Shown one piece after another: positions 24,301 to 35,330 of a stretch of DNA of 64,000 nt. The stretch lies in assembly GCA_047967505.1 (NCBI GenBank), contig CM106540.1; one strand, given 5' to 3'. The translations under genes and the position numbers were made by a program. Numbering within the stretch: position 1 is the stretch's first letter; each line of letters begins with the position of its first letter. Source of the DNA: Dipteris shenzhenensis. Taxonomy: Eukaryota > Polypodiophyta > Polypodiopsida > Gleicheniales. Under the pieces are notes generated by a model, which was not told where the DNA came from, did no database searches, and worked only from the letters and a program-made list of their open reading frames with translations.

Positions 24301-26969
24301 AGGATTTGCATTGTTAATCAAGCATTAAACATCGTTTTTGCCTCAATGTGATGCACATCCATTAAAAACATGCTCCTAGGTGTGTTATCCAAACAAGTAC
24401 TTATCGGATGGGTGCACCTCTTTGCATGCAAATAAATACCATCTATGTTGAGATGCATGCAAAGTATTGTGTCCATCGGATATGATTTGCATGCTCAATC
24501 ACGCATTATACAATGTTTTCCTCCTAGTGTTATTCACAACCATCTCAATAAAAGCACTTCAAGGTGTGTTATCTGAACAAGTACTTATGGGATGGGTATG
24601 CCACTTTGCATGCCTATCAATATCACTTGAATAGAGACCTATGCAAAGTATTAAGGCCATCGGATATGATATGCATGGTCGACCAAGCATGAAACTCCGC
24701 TTTTGCCTTAGTGTCATGCACAAGCGTAAAAAAAATATTGTCCTAGGTGTGTTATTCCAACAAGTACTTATTAGATTGGTGTGCCACATTGCATGCAGCT
24801 CAATACCATCTAGTTTTAGGTGCATGAAAAGTATTGTTCCCATCAGATATGCTTTGCATCCTCAATCACGCATTATATACTATTTTTTCCCTAGTGTTAT
24901 GCACAACCGTTTAAAAATGTACTCCCAGGTGTGTTATCTGAACAAGTACTTATGGGATGGCTGTGCCACTTTGTATGCAAGTAAATACAACCTAGGTTGA
25001 GGTGAGTGCAAATTATTCTGCCCATTTGATATGCTTTGCATGGTCGATTCCTACATTAAACACCATTTTTGCCTCACTATGATGCACATTCATCAAAAAC
25101 ACGCTCTTAGGTGTGTTATCCTTACAAGTACTATTGGATGGATGCATCACTTTGCAACCAAGTCAATACCATCTAGGTTGAGATGTGTACAAAGTATTGT
25201 GTCCATATGATATGATTTGCATGGTCTATCATGCATTATACATCGTTTTCCTCCTAGTGTTATGCACCACCATCAAAAAATGTGCTCCCAGGTGTGTTAT
25301 CCAAACAAGTACTTATGGGATGGGTGTGCCACTTTGCATGTAGGTCAATACCACCTGAATAGATGCATGTGAAAAGTATTGTGTCCATTAGATATGATTT
25401 GCATGGTCGACCAAGCATTAAACTTTGTTTTTGCCTTAGTGTCACGCACAAGCGTCAAAAAAGACTGTCCTAGGTGTGTTATTCCAACAAGTACTTATCA
25501 AATTGGTGCACGACATTGCAAGAAACTCAATACCACATATGTTGAGGTGCATGCAAATTATTGTGCCCATCGGATATTTTTTTCATGCTCGATCAAGCAT
25601 TATATATTGTTTTTCCCCTAGTGTTATGCACAATCATCAAAAAACGTGCTCCCGGGTGTGTTATCTAAACAAGTACTAATGGGATGGCTGCGCCACTTTG
25701 CATGCAAGTAAAAAATACCTGGGTCGAGGCATGTGCAAAGTATTGTGCCCATTTGATATGATTTGCATGGTCGATTACCACATTAAACACCGTTTTTGCC
25801 TCACTGTGATGCAAATCCGTAAAAAACTCACTCCTAGGTGTGTTACCCTTACAATGGATGCGTCACTTTGCACCCAAGTTAATACTATCTAGGTTGATAT
25901 GTGTGCAAAGTATTGTGTCCATATGATATGATTTGCATGGTCTATCACGCATTATACATCGTTTTCCTCCTAGTGTTATGCACCACCGTCAAAAAATGCG
26001 CTCCCAGATGTGTTATCCGAACAAGTACTTATGGGATGGGCATGCCACTTTGCATGCAAGTTAATACCACCTGAATCAATGTCTGTGCAAAGTATTCTAT
26101 CCATCAGATATGATTTGCATGGTTGACCAAGCATTAAACTCTGTTTTTGCCTTAGTGTCACGCACAAGCGTAAAAAAAGACTGTCCTAGGTGTGTTATTC
26201 CAACAAGTACTTATCGGATTGGTGCGCCACATTGCATGTAACTCAATACCACTTAGGTTAAGGTGTGTGCAAATTATTGTGCCAATCAAATATGCTTTGC
26301 ATGCTCAATCACGCATTATGCTCCGTTTTCCTTCTAGTGTTATGCACAACTCTAAAAAAACTTGCTCCCAAGTGTGTTATGCAAACAAGAACTTATGGGA
26401 TGGGCATGCCACTTTGCATGCAAGTAAATACCACCTAAGTTGAGGTGTGTGCGAAGTATTGTGACCATTGGATATGCTTTGCATTGTCGATTAAGCATTA
26501 AACACCGTTTTTGGCTCAGTGTGATTCACATCTGTAAAAAAACATGCTCCTAAGTTTGCTTTTCCAACTACTTATCAGATGGGAGAAACACATTGCATGT
26601 AACTCAATACCACCTAGGTTGAGGTGCGTACAATTTATTGTGCCCATCGGATAGGATTTGCATTGTCGATTAAGCATTAAACACCGTTTTTGGCTCAGTG
26701 TGATTCACATGCGTAAAAAAACATGCTCTTAAGTGTATTATTCCAACAAGTACTTATCGGATGGGCACAACACATTGCATGCAACTCAATACCACCTAGG
26801 TTGAGGTGCATATGGAGTATTATGGCCATCAGATATGCTATGCATGGTCAATGATGCATTATACACTGTTTTTTCCTTAGTGTTATGCACAACTGTCAAA
26901 AAACGCGCTCTTAGGTGTGTTATTTGAACAAGTACTTATGGGATGGGTGGACCACTTTACATGTGAATA
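21353..26969. repeat. ~182-bp satellite array, about 31 monomers
   Basis: Tandem monomers of 181-183 bases run head to tail. Landmarks in each are GTGTTATCC.AACAAGTACTTAT.GGATGGG, CCACTTTGCATGCAA, ACCACCTAGGTTGAGG, CAAA(G/T)TATTGTGCCCAT, TTGCATGGTCGA and CATTAAACA.CGTTTTTGCC. Divergence between neighbours is substantial, while monomers about 2.0 kb apart match better, indicating higher-order organisation. Open frames across the array on both strands are by-products of the repeat. Confidence 0.97.
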
Positions 26970-26974
26970 TATAC

Positions 26975-27703
26975 TATAAGAAAATAATAATACATCTGTG
27001 CTCAACAGATAATAGGATCTCGTACACAAGAGAGAAAACCAGATAGTATAGAGAATAAAAAATTTGATTATTATAGAACTGATACAATAGATGGCGCTGC
27101 CTCCCAACCGTGCATCCTGTGAAAGAAGCTTTGATGGCAAGCTGGAAACAATAGAGGATGGAGGCTGGATACTAAGGAATCAGGATTGCTGTAGCCAGTG
27201 ATGAAATTGGCTTCACGGGCTTGATGTTATATAGCCACTAGTCATAGTCGGTTAGACCCAATTGGGTGACCGACCCAGTCCGTCCAAAACGGTCGACTGG
27301 GGGTCGGTCTCGAAAATAGACACCAACCACACGATAGAACCAGTGTGCAAAATAGAGCAACTACCCATGATCTCCATTCGGCCCACAGCCATCCGAGATC
27401 ATCTGGGACTCCAAACGGGCCCTGCAACTCGAGAGTGGCTGCCCCGAGAAATGCTCCATCTACCCTCAATGCGGTTAGTCATGGGATGCCTTCCCGCACT
27501 TGCATGTAGCCTAGTTAGCAGTGTACCAACTCTATCTGAAGCTGTCTAGCCATCAGGCCACACATAGCCCCCATCTGGTGTCCAAACCAGGACCTACTGG
27601 ATAACCCAGCTACTCAAATGCCTTCTCCTCATATGGGGGGATTACAAGTAGAGTTAGCTGGTTTCTGTGTAGTTACACGAGAGTGGAGCATTGATATCTA
27701 ACA
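26975..27703 (-). mobile_element. Solo LTR of a copia element inserted in the satellite
   Basis: A 729-base insertion splits one satellite monomer and is flanked by the direct repeat TATAC (26970-26974 and 27704-27708), a 5-base target duplication. Read on the minus strand it begins TGTTAGATAT, the same start as the LTR at 55066. Further in, both share CCCATATGAGGAGAAG. No internal domain is present, so it is a solo LTR. The apparent end ...TTCTTATA is not the usual CA, so that boundary may be off by a few bases. Confidence 0.75.
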
Positions 27704-27893
27704 TATACCACCTAGGTTGAGGCATATACAAAGTATTGTGCCCATCCGATATGCTTTGCATGGTCGATTCTCCCAATAAAACACCGTTTTTGCCTCAATG
27801 TGATGCACATCCATCAAGAAGCGCACTCCTAGGCGTGTTATCTGGAGAAGTACTTATCGGATGGGAATACCACATTGCATGCAACTTAATACT
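27704..27893. repeat. Satellite monomer distal to the solo LTR
   Basis: The interrupted monomer resumes with CACCTAGGTTGAGGCATATAC. The array stops within the following unit, at CATGCAACTTAATAC. Confidence 0.95.
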
Positions 27894-28105
27894 AAATTAT
27901 TTATACTATCTTTTATAATTCTAAACCATAAAATCAAAATTTTAAATTAGAGATTCTATTAGCTAAATGCTTGTATCCTTGTATCACCATCAAAATTTAA
28001 TAAAATAAAGTAAAACTAAAATAAAAGATATTAATTTAATAAAAAGTTACAACTAATAGGAAAAATATTGAAAAGATACTAATATTTTCTATAATTATTC
28101 CACAG

Positions 28106-29970
28106 GAAGATTCATTCCTGGGATGGAGGTGATATTATGTTCCCAAAGAGAAGTAGTTGCATTTGCTACAATCCATGATAGTGATCCAAATTCTCTTTAT
28201 CACTTTCGAAGACTTGGTGAAGATAAGGTTGCAGTTATTGTATCAAAGATTCTTAGTGCACATGCTGGGCTAAAGCATAAGTGTGGAGATATGGAAGTAC
28301 TTGGAGATGTTATGCCTTATAATGTTTTCAATAAATCATTTATTGCATGGGATAGAGATGAGACTTATCCAACACATATCATTGGGAATACAAAGTGCAA
28401 TTCTTTGGATTTAAATGTGGGAGATATTTTGCAAATGATATCATTTGCAAATAAGAACATATTGAAAGGTCAAGTTTTGGGGTTTGAACACTAGGATAAA
28501 TGGTCATTTGTGAAGATGAGGATTGAGAAAGTTATAATGATGGTATGGATGATAACACAACGTCATTGGATGGTCCCTATTATGAGGAAGGAAAAGATTT
28601 GAGATGGAGCATGCAATTTTTAAAGATTAAAAAGGGACATGTGGTTTTCATGACAACGATAGAGTATACTACAATTTCAAAGGACTTAAAGAATATGCCT
28701 ACAACCCAAGCTTTGTCCCTTCAGATGTGGATGATTTCAATGAACTCAAGTACAAAAGTGACATCTTATCAGGAGTGGATGAGTTCATTGATATGGAGAA
28801 AGATAAAGAATTCAAAAGCAATGCTTGCTCTGGAGTGGATGAATTCTTGCATATTGAGAAAGGCAAAGGCATCAAAAGTGTTGTCTCTTTAGAATTAGAT
28901 GATTTCAATGCAATCCTCTATAGAAGTGCATCTTATCAGGAGTATATGAGTTCAGTGGTACTGTGAAGGCAAAAGACTTCAGAAGCGATGTCTTATTAGG
29001 AGTTGATGAATTCACTCACATGGAGAAAGATAAAGATATCATCAATGAGAAAGGTGGTGATGCCCTGATTGGCCATAGCGCTCCACACTACTTTTGCTTT
29101 TTCTTAAAGGATGAAAAACCAGTGATAGAGTGGCAACACTATTCTATGATACAATCTGGGAACCCGAAGAACCTTACTGTCTCTTAACTTCAATCCCAAG
29201 CAAAGGGATATATCCAATATGGGCTCCTATAAAAGAATTCAGCGAGAAATCTAAAGGTGAAATAGAAGGCTTAAAATCTTTTATTGCATACAAAGAGGAA
29301 ATGCCTCGTAGATTTCTTGATTGGAAGCCCTCTTGGAAGGAACACACTACTGTTGTAATTAAGAAGACCTATCAATTGATAAAGGACCTTGAGAAAATGC
29401 GAGCAGATGATGCCAAGGCAAAACGGCCTTTATTTTGGCCAAATGTTGGTAACGACTTGCGCCCAACATTTGATGTCCTTGAGAATGAGTTTGATTCGCT
29501 ACTCCCATGTCCATATTGTGGTTTGAGGAAGAGAGTTTATGCCAAAAGTAGACATAGACATCCACTGCTTTGTTGTAGTTCGACTATTGGATGATGAGCA
29601 TGAGAATGTTAAGTTCTGGGTTGCAAAAGTGGTGGACGTGAGCATGGATGACAAGGGAAAAGTTGCAACATTTATAGCACTATGGTATGAGCCAAGGGGT
29701 AGGAAGGAGAACCACAATAACAATACACTGTATGTTGGCTGTTTGAAGAAGAAATGGTTTTCAAACTATGAAGCAGTTTTAGAGCTTTCCACAAAGACAG
29801 TCATAGTATCTTGGAAATCAAGGACAAAGAAAACAAGGAAGCACATGGGATATGATGTAGAAGAAAAAATAAGAATACCGCTTCCCATTATTTCACACAT
29901 TACAGAGTTTTTGAAGATGCTTGCTAAGGAGGAAGTAGAAGGAGATAGCCCAAATGAAGAATGCCCATGA
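28106..29970 (+). pseudogene. Broken gene with 20-residue repeats and a Tudor/BAH-like segment
   Basis: The first exon follows an acceptor (TTATTCCACAG, ending 28105) and is open to 28494, containing VILCSQREVVAFATIHDSDP and LGEDKVAVIV. The layout resembles the DUF8039-like segments found in plant transposon-derived proteins. After frameshifts comes a repeat region (28724-29050), then a segment ending in CPYCGLRKRV. Another shift gives 29539-29970, with FWVAKVVDVSMDDKGK and LWYEPRG, resembling a small chromatin-reader barrel. At least three frame changes are needed; some could be short introns. Function is unknown, and I cannot tell a recently dead gene from a multi-exon live one. Confidence 0.45.
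28724..29050 (+). repeat. Coding minisatellite, 60-bp (20-residue) units
   Basis: Units start GGAGT(G/T)GATGA(G/A)TTC and encode GVDEF..MEKDK..KS. Full 60-base units are interspersed with 47-base variants encoding DDFN......S. About six units are visible. Confidence 0.85.
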
Positions 29971-30868
29971 CAATACCATTCAAGCATCCAAGCAACAAGT
30001 GATGATGAATCGGACATTCAAACAAACTAGTTACCTATTTGAACTTAACACATTTGTAAAGGTAGAATTGAGTTATTGAAAAGGCTGCGTGTCAGACTCC
30101 TTTGTACAAAGACTCATGGAGAGCAATATTTCTTGTAAACATATGACATTGTAAAATTGCAAGCATAGCTATTACTATTTTTGGAGCACATTTAAAGAGT
30201 CTTCTATGCCTCTTGTCTATTTTAACCTTTAAATTTTTTGGGCCTTCAAGAGTGTTATAGTTTTCTACATCAAATTTTAAGTGCATTCTTTTGGATTAAA
30301 TTATATTAATGCGTCTTTATTTTGAAAGTGAACTTTCATGGATTTAAATTAATAACTTATGATTTTTTTAAAACGTGAATAGGATTGTTAAAAAGAAGAA
30401 GTACAAAAGTAGGATTTAATTGAAGTTTTTGCATTAGTAGTGCACCATTATAGAGACAGATTGCGAAATTTATTATGTGAAAATAATAGTGCCAAAAAGT
30501 GAACTTTTGATTCTCGAATGATATTTTCATAAAGTAAACTTTTCAATTGGGAAGGACTTTTGGGATTAGTCCAAGAGTAGACATATGAGTCCAAAATTAA
30601 TGAAATAAGTGTTGTACTGGAATTTTCATGAAGACACAAGTTGTTGTTGGACACGCTCTCAAACATAAACCATCGTTTGACTGAGCTGCAGTATCCTCTC
30701 CCAATCCACCAAAGTTTTTAGACCTTCCAAGGAATAAAGTAGTTTTGTGGGCCGATTATGTAGCATGTCTACATGGATTTTGTAAATGGAAACAAGCTTC
30801 TTTTAATTGTGTTATTGCATAAGAAACCTTTGTGGTCATGGTTCAAAAGCTGTAGTCACATTATGTTT
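29971..30868. other. No recognisable gene
   Basis: AT-rich sequence; it may include the 3' untranslated region of the preceding gene remnant. Confidence 0.4.
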
Positions 30869-31190
30869 AGATAAAGTTTGGAAATGGAAACACATATTAA
30901 TAATAGCTAGACAAACCTTTACAACTTTTCCTCTTTATCTTTCTTGATATTCTTCTTACCTCCTGGTAGACAGATGTGCATTGGTCTCACATTCTAGCTT
31001 TTGTGTATTTTTCATAGGAACCCCACACTTGGAGATAAAATTTGGAAATGGAAACACATATTAATAGTAGACAAACCTTTACAACTTTTCCTCTTTATCT
31101 TTCTTGATGTTCTTCTTGCCTCCTATGGTAGACAAATGTGCACTGGTCTCATGTTCTAGCTTTTGTGTATTTTTCATAGGAACCCACGGC
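30869..31190. repeat. 164-bp tandem duplication
   Basis: AGATAAA(G/A)TTTGGAAATGG starts at 30869 and again at 31033. Both copies end near TTTTTCATAGGAACCC. They differ at scattered bases and by short indels. Confidence 0.9.
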
Positions 31191-32853
31191 TGGCATATGA
31201 TGATGACAGTTGATGCTTAAGGAGTAGCCACAGTAGAACCTATCTATGTGACATATTGGTTGTTCGATCATGGGTCACATGAAAGAGGAGGGCCTGAAGG
31301 AGAGCTTTCTAGATATCAAATAATTTTTTTTTGCTATGGATCTCCTGTCGTGGAAGGTTTAATGATTGGTGATGCATATCATTGCTGCACTTTCGAGGGA
31401 GGGAACACCTTGCTGTGGTTTCATGTAATGTTTATTCTCGTTCATTGTAGCTATATCTACAAATAGACGTTCAAAATCAGTTCTTCACTATGAACATACA
31501 CGATTCACATTTTTACATTCTATACTAGGTAAACAACTTTCAAATTACTGTTGTTAAAATTTCATGAAAGCGATGCAAGTGATGTTGAAAGTTCTTTGTC
31601 ATAAAAGTAATAAATGTTCAACTTGCGAAGCTCCCATTCTTGTTCGAATTGCAACATAGGTAAAATATTGTGTGTTGCTGCATACCTCTCCAAAAATATA
31701 TTTGGTCCTACAATGAGCTCGTATTGAACTTGTGAACCCTACCAAATATAAACAAAAATGCAAAGGATCATATGGTTCGGCATTCTATGCTAAAGAGATA
31801 TAAATGCGTATAAGCATGAGATGCTGATGAGAGTGTGTGCATAAGAACAGGAATTGTGGAGAAGGTGGGGTGAGAAAAAAAAACCATACAAACATATGGC
31901 AGAGGGTCGGCAAAACTCTCTCCGTAAAGTGATAACCATAGGGAAACATGCCTTTTTCCTATTTAGTAAAAGATCATCTCCAGTGTTGGAGGCTTAGTAC
32001 ATTAGAGCACATCAAATTTTTTATGCGTTGCACAAAAAAACAGTGTTGTAATATCATACTTACATGAAGGGCTGCATCACTTTGGTGAGGTAGTCAATAG
32101 AGTGAGCGAGAAAAAGCGAACGGGCCCAATGAAGCGAGCGAGTTTTTTTACAATTCCTTCGATGAGACAAATTTGAAACCGAACTTACTATAGCAAGATG
32201 TTGTCATAATAAGCATACCAATAATCAGACTTACAATCCACCCTATTTTTCACTTGAAGAACATAAACTAATTACCAAACTCATAACATAGATGACTATT
32301 GATGTACCACTTCACCCGCAAAATGCACTAGACCAAAACTTTCCAAATGTATCCATGGTTCACCACAACAATTATCAGTCTATGAACAAAATGGTGTTTT
32401 AAACCATGTTCTAATCCCCCTGACATTCATCATCAAGAAAGTAGTTGTGCGCATGTGGTTTATCTAATTGCCACTCATCATATCTCTTGTCGGCTGTCAT
32501 GAATCTTGCCATTTTTTCTGCATAGCATGGCAACAAACTACAACAAAACATACATTTCAAAGGAAAGTAAGTCAAAGTGGAACAATGAAAATAATTTCCA
32601 ATAAGAAGAACTTGCCATCCTTATGTGTTATACAAAAGACAATTCGCTACCAACAAAAAGCAAAAAAAATCAATTGCTAGATCAAGGCCTTACAAACACT
32701 ATCCAAAGCATCAAAAATTTGTACTTTCTTGATTCAAAGACACCCATAAATGTTCACTATCTACCATATTATAAAGATGCTAAATAACACTTTCAAAGTC
32801 CTCAATTTTAGCATTCAAAATATATAACAAAAAAACTCAGGGCCAGTAGCATA
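31191..32853. other. No recognisable gene
   Basis: An open frame at 31248-31466 has no motif I know. The segment contains the GAGCGAG-rich block at 32080-32145 and the region downstream of the methyltransferase-like gene. Confidence 0.4.
32080..32145 (+). repeat. GCGAGCGA-rich block, possible left inverted repeat
   Basis: The block contains AGTGAGCGAGAAAAAGCGAA and GAAGCGAGCGAG. An inverted, roughly 70 percent similar block lies at 45562-45640. The similarity is partly compositional, so the pairing is tentative. Confidence 0.3.
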
Positions 32854-34836
32854 CTACTCGTCAAAGGGGTTTGTGACAGGTTCCACTCTCTCTTCTTCCC
32901 CCTCTCCATCATGCTCTGACCTGATCCGTTTTCCAGAATGATCTGCCACAAGTGGCTCAACAATGCTAGCCATAATATCGTTGTCTGAATCAAATGAAAA
33001 ACAAGGCCTACCAATCGCCTGACAAGCACGCATAAGAGGGGCTATACCACAACCCATCTCTAGAACCAGCCCTCCAGGATCACAGAGAAGAGACATAATG
33101 CAACCTACAAAAAAACTACTCCTCTCTAGTCCACCTCGTGCTAGCTGAGAAGACATCGGCACGATTGTCCTTGCAGAGGGAGGTATGTAATGAGTCCAGA
33201 CATCTTCACGTGGATCAATCAAAAGCTGTTGGAAAAGTGGAAAGCTCTCCTCCCAAAAAACTATTGGATTCTTCTTTGCTCTACGTATTAGAGCTAATAC
33301 TGAAGATTGCATCTGGAAATCACATGGAGAAAAACATGTATAGTATATTGACTTCAACTAGCAAGCATTATAGCATGAAAGATGGCAAAGATAGCATGCA
33401 TAGGACTTATCCTTCCAAACATAGCATGCATAGGACTAACGAGGAGACATTTGTCAAAGACACTTTTATCATGGAATGCAAACATAGAATGCATGGAATG
33501 GTAGCTTACCTTAACACTTTTATCATGTTCTCTACAAAATCCATATGGAAACTTGTCATGAATGATCACACGTCTGACAACCTCCAAGCCCTGGACATAT
33601 GCAAACCGTTCCATCCAACTAATACATTGTCCTACAAGCAATTAATTTTATTTAAAACTAGTAGAATGGAAACAAAAAATGTGAAATGTCAATTGTGGTA
33701 TTGTGCCTTACCTGCCAAAGGACATATGCATGCCAACCAACCACTATCAGACAAAGAAGCTGATGCAACTACAAGCCCATGCCGCACATGGTCCTCAAGC
33801 AAGACATTCCAAGTAGGAGTGGATCCTCTCTCATCAAGTGGATAGCCAGATGGAAAATCGAGCAATATAAAATCTGAAGCCCACTTCACCTTCTTACCCA
33901 TCCTCTTGTAGTCCTGATCTCGACTAGCCACTGTAATAAAAAACTCATGCAAAATAGCATACTTATCATTTCTTTTAGAGTCGGCAAAGTCTTTGCCCAT
34001 TGCAATGTAATCTCCAACTGTACAAGCAAACAAAGGTGTGATGCCACGGGCCAAGGAAATGTCAGGTGACTGTGATCGATGGAACACGTATTGCTTCACA
34101 AGTCCCGAGATTGATTCTCCACCTATATGCAAAAGCAAATTAATTACAAGTAAAACTAGTGTTAAAGGAACAACTACATATACAGAACACAACAACACCC
34201 TTACCTGCACTCTCTATGTGATCCATTTCATGCTGCATAGGACTAGATGGTCCCTCATCTAGAAAGAGAACAATCATAAACTTATTAATGCAATGTCAAA
34301 ACAAATTGAAGACAACATCAACAAACAATCATATTGTATCTTCCTTACCTTTTTCTATAGGATGTTCTTGTTTCTCTTTCTCTTTCTTATCTCTCCTTGA
34401 GCTTCCCTCCACTTTGTCCTTACTTGCTTCATTGGCTTTTTGTGAAGCATAAGTATTGTACAAGTCTCTTTCTCGCACCAGTACTTGTCCTTTAGGAAAA
34501 TCTATCCACCAGGGACAATGTGCTAATTCCCATTGAGAGAGATGGTGCATGCCAGGTGGATACATGCATGCAGCATGACCAATCTCCACCCAACTCTTGC
34601 ACAAATTTGGAATGTCAGAGATCCTTGTCTCTATTGCCAAGTGGGAGAGATATCTATCAACCAAGAAACACAAAAAAATTGGATGTCCCAAACCATCAAA
34701 AGGTCAAGAAATCAAGTGGAACAACCATCAATGATTGTGTAATTACATGAATCAATAGCACAAAAATAGACAAATGAAAAATGAACCTTCGAATCAATTG
34801 ACAACATACCTATAAACCACCCTATGGGCAGCCATG
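32854..34836 (-). CDS. Six-exon DNA-methyltransferase-like gene (458 aa), apparently intact
   Basis: Exons on the minus strand are 34836-34811, 34653-34349, 34258-34205, 34122-33712, 33631-33510 and 33312-32854. Every junction is GT-AG, all phases agree, and the sum is 1377 bases with no internal stop. The start MAAHRVVYR is chosen because frames upstream of it are closed in the ATG frame at 34880. Exon 4 has DFILLDFPSGYP (about residues 211-223), like motif IV of amino-methyltransferases (D/N-P-P-Y/W) but altered. The last exon has GGLVLEMGCGIAPLMRA (about 386-402), then FDSD, like motif I. The order IV then I is that of beta-class DNA amino-methyltransferases. Both motifs deviate from consensus, so catalysis is doubtful. 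Residues 70-128 are charged, low-complexity sequence. A broken ParB-like gene lies upstream on the same strand, and a second copy of the last exon lies at 58.6 kb. Confidence 0.6.
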
Positions 34837-35094
34837 TCTAACTCAGATAGTCCATCTTTTTTTCCACCCTTGCTCTCCATCTTTGTTTCCTTTGATCTTA
34901 GCACCACAAACATATGTTTTCTCCCCTCCAGTATATAGGGTATTTCCCTCTTCTATTGTATTGTTGTTGTGTGCAAAAGTGAAGAAAGGCTTCACCCTCC
35001 AACCTTGTGTCCTCTCTCTTTTGTGTGTTGTGAAGAAAGCTGCACTTGAGTCTCCTATCTCTCTCCCTCATTCTTTACATTAAGAAGATGTGTA

Positions 35095-35330
35095 ATGCCT
35101 CATGAGATCCTGCCAATCCTGAGTGAAGTCCATGAAGGCATTGTAGGAGGACACTTCCAAGGGGAAGCCACAGCAAGAAAAGTTCTCCTCGCAGGCTACT
35201 GGTGGCCAACACTGTGGGCAGATGCCTATGAATATGTAAAAGGCTGTGATGTTTGCCAACGAACTATTAAACCACAACACAAAGACTTCAATCCCCTAAC
35301 AACAGTTGTTGCACAACAGCCGCCCACAGG
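35095..35330 (+). pseudogene. Ty3/gypsy integrase zinc-finger fragment
   Basis: The translation has VHEGIVGGHF, GYWWPTLW and CDVCQ, the H-H-C-C zinc finger and its helix at the start of gypsy integrases. It ends abruptly at TTVVAQQP, where the minus-strand ParB-like gene begins. It is opposite in strand to its neighbours and therefore an insertion scrap. Confidence 0.85.

Noticed and set aside
21384-26443. Many open frames of 60-170 codons on both strands
   Set aside because: They repeat with the satellite period and share the same peptide in several frames; by-products of the tandem repeat.
21353-27893. Regularly spaced repeats resembling a CRISPR array
   Set aside because: Whole 182-bp monomers repeat head to tail with no unique spacers and no cas genes; this is a plant satellite.
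34836-34880. Upstream ATG at 34880 as start of the methyltransferase-like gene
   Set aside because: Its frame reaches a stop within 14 codons; the frame that joins the following exons has its first Met at 34836.
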